Source: Actinoplanes derwentensis (GTDB lineage Bacteria; Actinomycetota; Actinomycetes; Mycobacteriales; Micromonosporaceae). From it: a stretch of 64,000 nt of DNA. The translations under genes were made by a program, and so were the position numbers. Of the stretch, positions 61,016 through 64,000 are shown in pieces (the first letter of the stretch is position 1; each line of letters opens with the position of its first letter). The notes under the pieces are model-generated. The model searched no databases. It was not told the DNA's origin and saw only the letters and a list, made by a program, of their open reading frames with translations. The stretch lies in contig NZ_LT629758.1 of the NCBI RefSeq assembly GCF_900104725.1, forward strand, positions 6,813,001-6,877,000. The letters are read 5' to 3'.

Positions 61016-61037
61016 AACCTGTACTACTTGACGCTGC

Positions 61038-61445
61038 TTAGACCCGACGACGCTTCGGCGGACGGCAGCCGTTGTGCGGCTGGGGCGTCACGTCGGAGAT
61101 CTGTCCGACCTCGAGGCCGGCGGCCTGAAGCGAACGGATCGCGGTCTCCCGGCCGGAGCCCGGGCCCTTGACGAACACGTCGACCTTGCGCATGCCGTGC
61201 TCCATGGCACGACGGGCGGCCGCCTCGGCAGCGAGCTGCGCGGCGAACGGGGTCGACTTGCGGGAGCCCTTGAAGCCCACCTGGCCGGACGAGGCCCAGG
61301 AGATGACAGCACCGGTCGGGTCGGTGATCGACACGATGGTGTTGTTGAAGGTGCTCTTGATGTGCGCCTGCCCGTGGGCGACGTTCTTGCGTTCTTTGCG
61401 CCGGACCTTCTTTACAGCGGCCCCTGCGCGTGCCTTCGGTGGCAT
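61038..61445 (-). CDS. rpsK: 30S ribosomal protein S11
   Basis: 135 aa. [45 protein letters not shown] and the C-terminal [18 protein letters not shown] are conserved. 17 nt after rpsM in the alpha operon. Confidence 0.97.
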   Translation of the reverse strand: MPPKARAGAAVKKVRRKERKNVAHGQAHIKSTFNNTIVSITDPTGAVISWASSGQVGFKGSRKSTPFAAQLAAEAAARRAMEHGMRKVDVFVKGPGSGRETAIRSLQAAGLEVGQISDVTPQPHNGCRPPKRRRV

Positions 61446-61462
61446 AAGTCAGTGCGCTCCTA

Positions 61463-61843
61463 TTACTTCCGGCCGGGCTTCTTCTTACCGGCGACCGTAC
61501 GCTTCGGGCCCTTACGGGTACGAGCGTTGGTACGGGTCCGCTGGCCCCGGACGGGCAGACCCTTGCGGTGACGGATACCGGCGTAGCAGCCGATCTCGAC
61601 CTTGCGGCGGATATCCGCAGCGACCTCGCGGCGCAGGTCGCCTTCAACCTTGAAGTTGGACTCAATGTATTCCCGGAGCTGAACCAGCTCCTCGTCTGTG
61701 AGGTCCTTGGCGCGCTTGTTCAGGTCAATAGCGGTAGCGGTCAGTGCCTCAACGGCACGGGTACGGCCAATGCCGTAAACGTAAGTGAGCGCGATCTCCA
61801 TCCGCTTTTCGCGGGGAAGATCGACGCCGACGAGACGAGCCAT
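61463..61843 (-). CDS. rpsM: 30S ribosomal protein S13
   Basis: 126 aa from ATG 61843 ([22 protein letters not shown]), with GAGGAG upstream; the longer frame adds 32 unrelated residues. C-terminal [22 protein letters not shown] is typical. Confidence 0.97.
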   Translation of the reverse strand: MARLVGVDLPREKRMEIALTYVYGIGRTRAVEALTATAIDLNKRAKDLTDEELVQLREYIESNFKVEGDLRREVAADIRRKVEIGCYAGIRHRKGLPVRGQRTRTNARTRKGPKRTVAGKKKPGRK

Positions 61844-61993
61844 TTCTGGGCGTACTCCTCGTTGTTCTCGCGGAGGTCTGCGCCCGTCCCATCCCACCTG
61901 CCCCGGTGGGCCCCGGCCTCCGACCGGGGGTACAGCCATGTTCGACCACGACTGGGACGAGCTATTTCATTGGTGCGGATCTTGCCGGGGTTA

Positions 61994-62110
61994 TCAGCCC
62001 TGGCGCTGCTTGTGACGCGGGTCGGTGGAGCAGATGATCATGACCCGGCCGTGCCGCCGGATGACCCGGCAGTTGTTGCAGATCCGCTTGACGCTCGGCT
62101 TGACCTTCAC
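61994..62110 (-). CDS. rpmJ: 50S ribosomal protein L36
   Basis: 38 aa from GTG 62110: [14 protein letters not shown] at the start and a DPRHKQRQG end. Zinc ligands Cys11, Cys14, Cys27 and His33 are present, so this is the zinc-binding form. One residue longer than the usual 37 (Thr inserted after CS). Confidence 0.95.
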   Translation of the reverse strand: MKVKPSVKRICNNCRVIRRHGRVMIICSTDPRHKQRQG

Positions 62111-62220
62111 GGGTTTGCCTTAACTCTCAGTCAGACGGGATTGGAAACTCCCCGCGACCCGAATGAACTCGCTTCGAGTTGGACTCGGGCCAGCGGGCCC
62201 TCCCCCATCCGGAAGAAAGT

Positions 62221-62442
62221 TCACTTGTAGCGGTAGACGATTCGCCCACGGGTCAGGTCGTACGGCGAAAGCTCGACGACGACCCTGTCCTCGGGAAGGA
62301 TGCGGATGTAGTGCTGGCGCATCTTCCCGGAGATGTGTGCCAGGACCTTGTGACCATTAGCAAGCTCAACGCGGAACATTGCGTTCGGCAGTGGCTCGAT
62401 CACTCGGCCTTCGATCTCGATGGCTCCGTCTTTTTTGGGCAT
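62221..62442 (-). CDS. infA: Translation initiation factor IF-1
   Basis: 73 aa, an OB-fold protein that binds the 30S A site. [36 protein letters not shown] and [16 protein letters not shown] are standard. 110 nt before rpmJ; first gene of the alpha operon in this window. Confidence 0.97.
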   Translation of the reverse strand: MPKKDGAIEIEGRVIEPLPNAMFRVELANGHKVLAHISGKMRQHYIRILPEDRVVVELSPYDLTRGRIVYRYK

Positions 62443-62495
62443 GTCCTCCGCTACCTGACATCGGGTTCTGGGGCAGGCTGACGCAACGTCGATTC

Positions 62496-62553
62496 CGGGT
62501 CGGAAGACCCGAAAACAGCCGCGCCTCCCTCGGTCCTCGAAGCGCTTGAGGAC
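62496..62553 (-). promoter_or_regulatory. infA upstream region with two hairpins
   Basis: The 235 nt between infA and the DUF1707 gene holds two small hairpins: CGGGTC (62496-62501)/GACCCG (62506-62511), and GTCCTC (62533-62538)/GAGGAC (62548-62553) around AAGCGCTT. They may be leader structures or the end of the DUF1707 transcript. No gene is seen here. Confidence 0.4.
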
Positions 62554-62677
62554 ACGAAAGAAGGGACGCTACGCGCCAGCGAGCCAGTCTACGCGCCCGT
62601 AACAGTGACGCCAAACCGAGGGTTCCGTAACCCGCTGTCGGGCGTGTTCACTGATGGACATCTCGACCATATCGGTC

Positions 62678-63109
62678 CTAGTGGCCGCGATTACCCCGGT
62701 CTCGGAAGTGCGCCAGCAGAGCCCAGACCAGGGGGATCGCCACCCAGCCCGGCCAGAAGTAACCCATCCCACTCATCGCCCAGATGAGGACGCAGACCAC
62801 GAAGACCGCTGCCATGCCCTGGAAGCCGGATCGCCCCGATTTGTGCTTCTGCCCCGGAACCGGCGTCAACTGATCCACCGGCTCGGCCGAGACCACCTGA
62901 GACTTCGCCACCGGCACGGTCCCGGGCAGATCGTCGAGCAGACCGTCCAGATCGCCGTAGGTCTTCGCCGCGTAGGCCCGCTGCACCCGCTCGTCATACT
63001 CGCTCAGGTCCAGCCGGCCCTCGTCCAGCGCGGCCTTCAACTGATCGGCGACCTTCTGGCGATCGCCGTCGGCGGCCCGCATCCCCTCATGCCCCATGCG
63101 TCCCAGCAT
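62678..63109 (-). CDS. DUF1707 domain membrane protein
   Basis: 143 aa (an ATG at 63097 is an equally good start). The N-terminal DUF1707 (MRAADGDRQKVADQLKAALDEGRLDLSEYDERVQRAYAAKTYGDLDGLLDDLP) is split here only for reference: key parts are the ADGDR start and the LDLSEYDERV core. Two C-terminal membrane helices (about 97-113 and 118-134). Function unknown; common in actinobacteria. 22 nt after map, same strand. Confidence 0.85.
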   Translation of the reverse strand: MLGRMGHEGMRAADGDRQKVADQLKAALDEGRLDLSEYDERVQRAYAAKTYGDLDGLLDDLPGTVPVAKSQVVSAEPVDQLTPVPGQKHKSGRSGFQGMAAVFVVCVLIWAMSGMGYFWPGWVAIPLVWALLAHFRDRGNRGH

Positions 63110-63131
63110 GCCAGGAGGCCGCCAGCGCCAT

Positions 63132-63965
63132 CTATGGCTGCCGGGCGGTCACCAGATCGCCCAGCCGGGCCCGTCCGCCGTCCGGAGCGGTGGTGACCCA
63201 CACTCCGTCGGCCATCAGAGCCATGGTGTGCTCCACGTGGGCGGCCCGGGAGCCGTCCCGGGTCACCACGGTCCACCCGTCGCTGAGTTCAGCCGTCCGT
63301 GGCGATCCCAGCGTGATCATCGGCTCGATCGCCAGCGCCAGACCCGGCTCCAGCCGGATACCACGCCCCGGCTTGCCGTGGTTGAGCACGTGCGGGTCCT
63401 GGTGCATCTCGGTGCCGATGCCGTGGCCGCCGTAACCGTCGACGATGCCGTACCGGCCCGCCTTGCGAATGGTCTTCTCGATGTTGAACGAGATGTCGGT
63501 CAGCCGGCCGCGCCCGTTGGCCACCCCGCGCGCCGCGGCGGCGATCCCGGCCCACATCGCGTCCTCGGCCACCTCGGCCATCTTCAGCAGGGCCGGCGCG
63601 GTCTCGCCGACGCCGACCGTGATCGCCGAGTCGCCGTGCCAGCCCTCCAGAACGGCGCCACAGTCCAGCGAGACCAGATCACCCTCCCGCAGCACCTGAT
63701 CCGTGCTGGGGATGCCGTGCACCACCTGCTCGTTGACCGAGGCGCAGATCGAGGCGGGGAAGCCGTGGTAGCCCTTGAACGACGGAACGGCGCCCGCGTC
63801 GCGGATCACCTTCTCGGCGACGGCGTCCAGGTCCCCGGTGGAGACACCGGGCGCGACCGCCGCCCGCATCGCTTCCAGAGCCGCGAAGACGACCAGGCCG
63901 GCGGCCCGCATCAGCTCGATCTGCTCGGGGGTCTTCAGCTGAATGTCCAGCTCTTGGCGGCGCAT
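63132..63965 (-). CDS. map: Type I methionine aminopeptidase
   Basis: 277 aa. Removes the initiator Met. Metal ligands: Asp in [20 protein letters not shown] (two Asp), His in [13 protein letters not shown], Glu in [12 protein letters not shown] and a late Glu in [10 protein letters not shown]. Starts 35 nt from the window edge. The upstream neighbour, outside the window, would usually be adk. Confidence 0.96.
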   Translation of the reverse strand: MRRQELDIQLKTPEQIELMRAAGLVVFAALEAMRAAVAPGVSTGDLDAVAEKVIRDAGAVPSFKGYHGFPASICASVNEQVVHGIPSTDQVLREGDLVSLDCGAVLEGWHGDSAITVGVGETAPALLKMAEVAEDAMWAGIAAAARGVANGRGRLTDISFNIEKTIRKAGRYGIVDGYGGHGIGTEMHQDPHVLNHGKPGRGIRLEPGLALAIEPMITLGSPRTAELSDGWTVVTRDGSRAAHVEHTMALMADGVWVTTAPDGGRARLGDLVTARQP

Positions 63966-64000
63966 GGCGGTGAGCCTAACTCTCTCGATCTCAACATGCT

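Overview
The window is GC-rich actinobacterial chromosome, most like a member of the Micromonosporaceae (Actinoplanes-type). Reasons: strong G/C preference at third codon positions, many GTG starts and 4-nt stop/start overlaps, a WhiD/WhiB3-type and a BldM-like regulator side by side, a CIRCE-controlled groES-groEL1 pair with a His-rich GroEL1 tail, a Streptomyces-type conservon, and an alpha operon without rpsD. The genus is inferred from protein resemblance, not measured.

The backbone is a conserved actinobacterial housekeeping block, recalled as roughly Rv3410c-Rv3462c in M. tuberculosis. In order it holds guaB3-guaB, a DUF5319 protein, the BldM-like regulator, whiD, groES-groEL1, tsaD-rimI-tsaB-ung-tsaE, a hydrolase, alr, nnr, acpS, glmS, glmM, rpsI-rplM, truA-rplQ-rpoA-rpsK-rpsM-rpmJ-infA and map. 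Lineage-specific islands are inserted between these genes.

Island 1 (5.0-18.1 kb) holds a membrane-anchored sulfite-oxidase-like molybdoenzyme, a tandem duplication of a two-gene cassette (helical-repeat protein plus tail-anchored M16-like peptidase, one copy with zinc ligands and one without), a ROK regulator with a xylose-type ABC importer, a YbaK deacylase and a methyltransferase. Island 2 (20.4-24.1 kb) is an asymmetric heterodimeric ABC exporter and a small ABM-like protein. Island 3 (31.9-34.0 kb) is a candidate type VII secretion cargo pair ending in a DUF1023 hydrolase. Island 4 (40.4-58.4 kb) holds a HemD-like/winged-helix protein, a GNAT, the conservon, a repeat-rich membrane protein, a secreted guanyl-type RNase, a TPP-riboswitch-controlled thiamine operon (thiE-thiO-thiS-thiG-thiE/tenI-thiD-thiC), an ABC-F protein and another methyltransferase.

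The best candidate for an undescribed system is the duplicated M16/helical-repeat locus at 6.7-12.0 kb. The two peptidases probably form an active/inactive heterodimer at the membrane, each with its own partner protein, and the molybdoenzyme lies 21 nt downstream. Other notable items are an interspersed nested-palindrome repeat family (window start and 48.7 kb), a hairpin where rpsD would be expected, and GC hairpins at most convergent gene junctions. I found no rRNA, tRNA, CRISPR array, insertion sequence or prophage.
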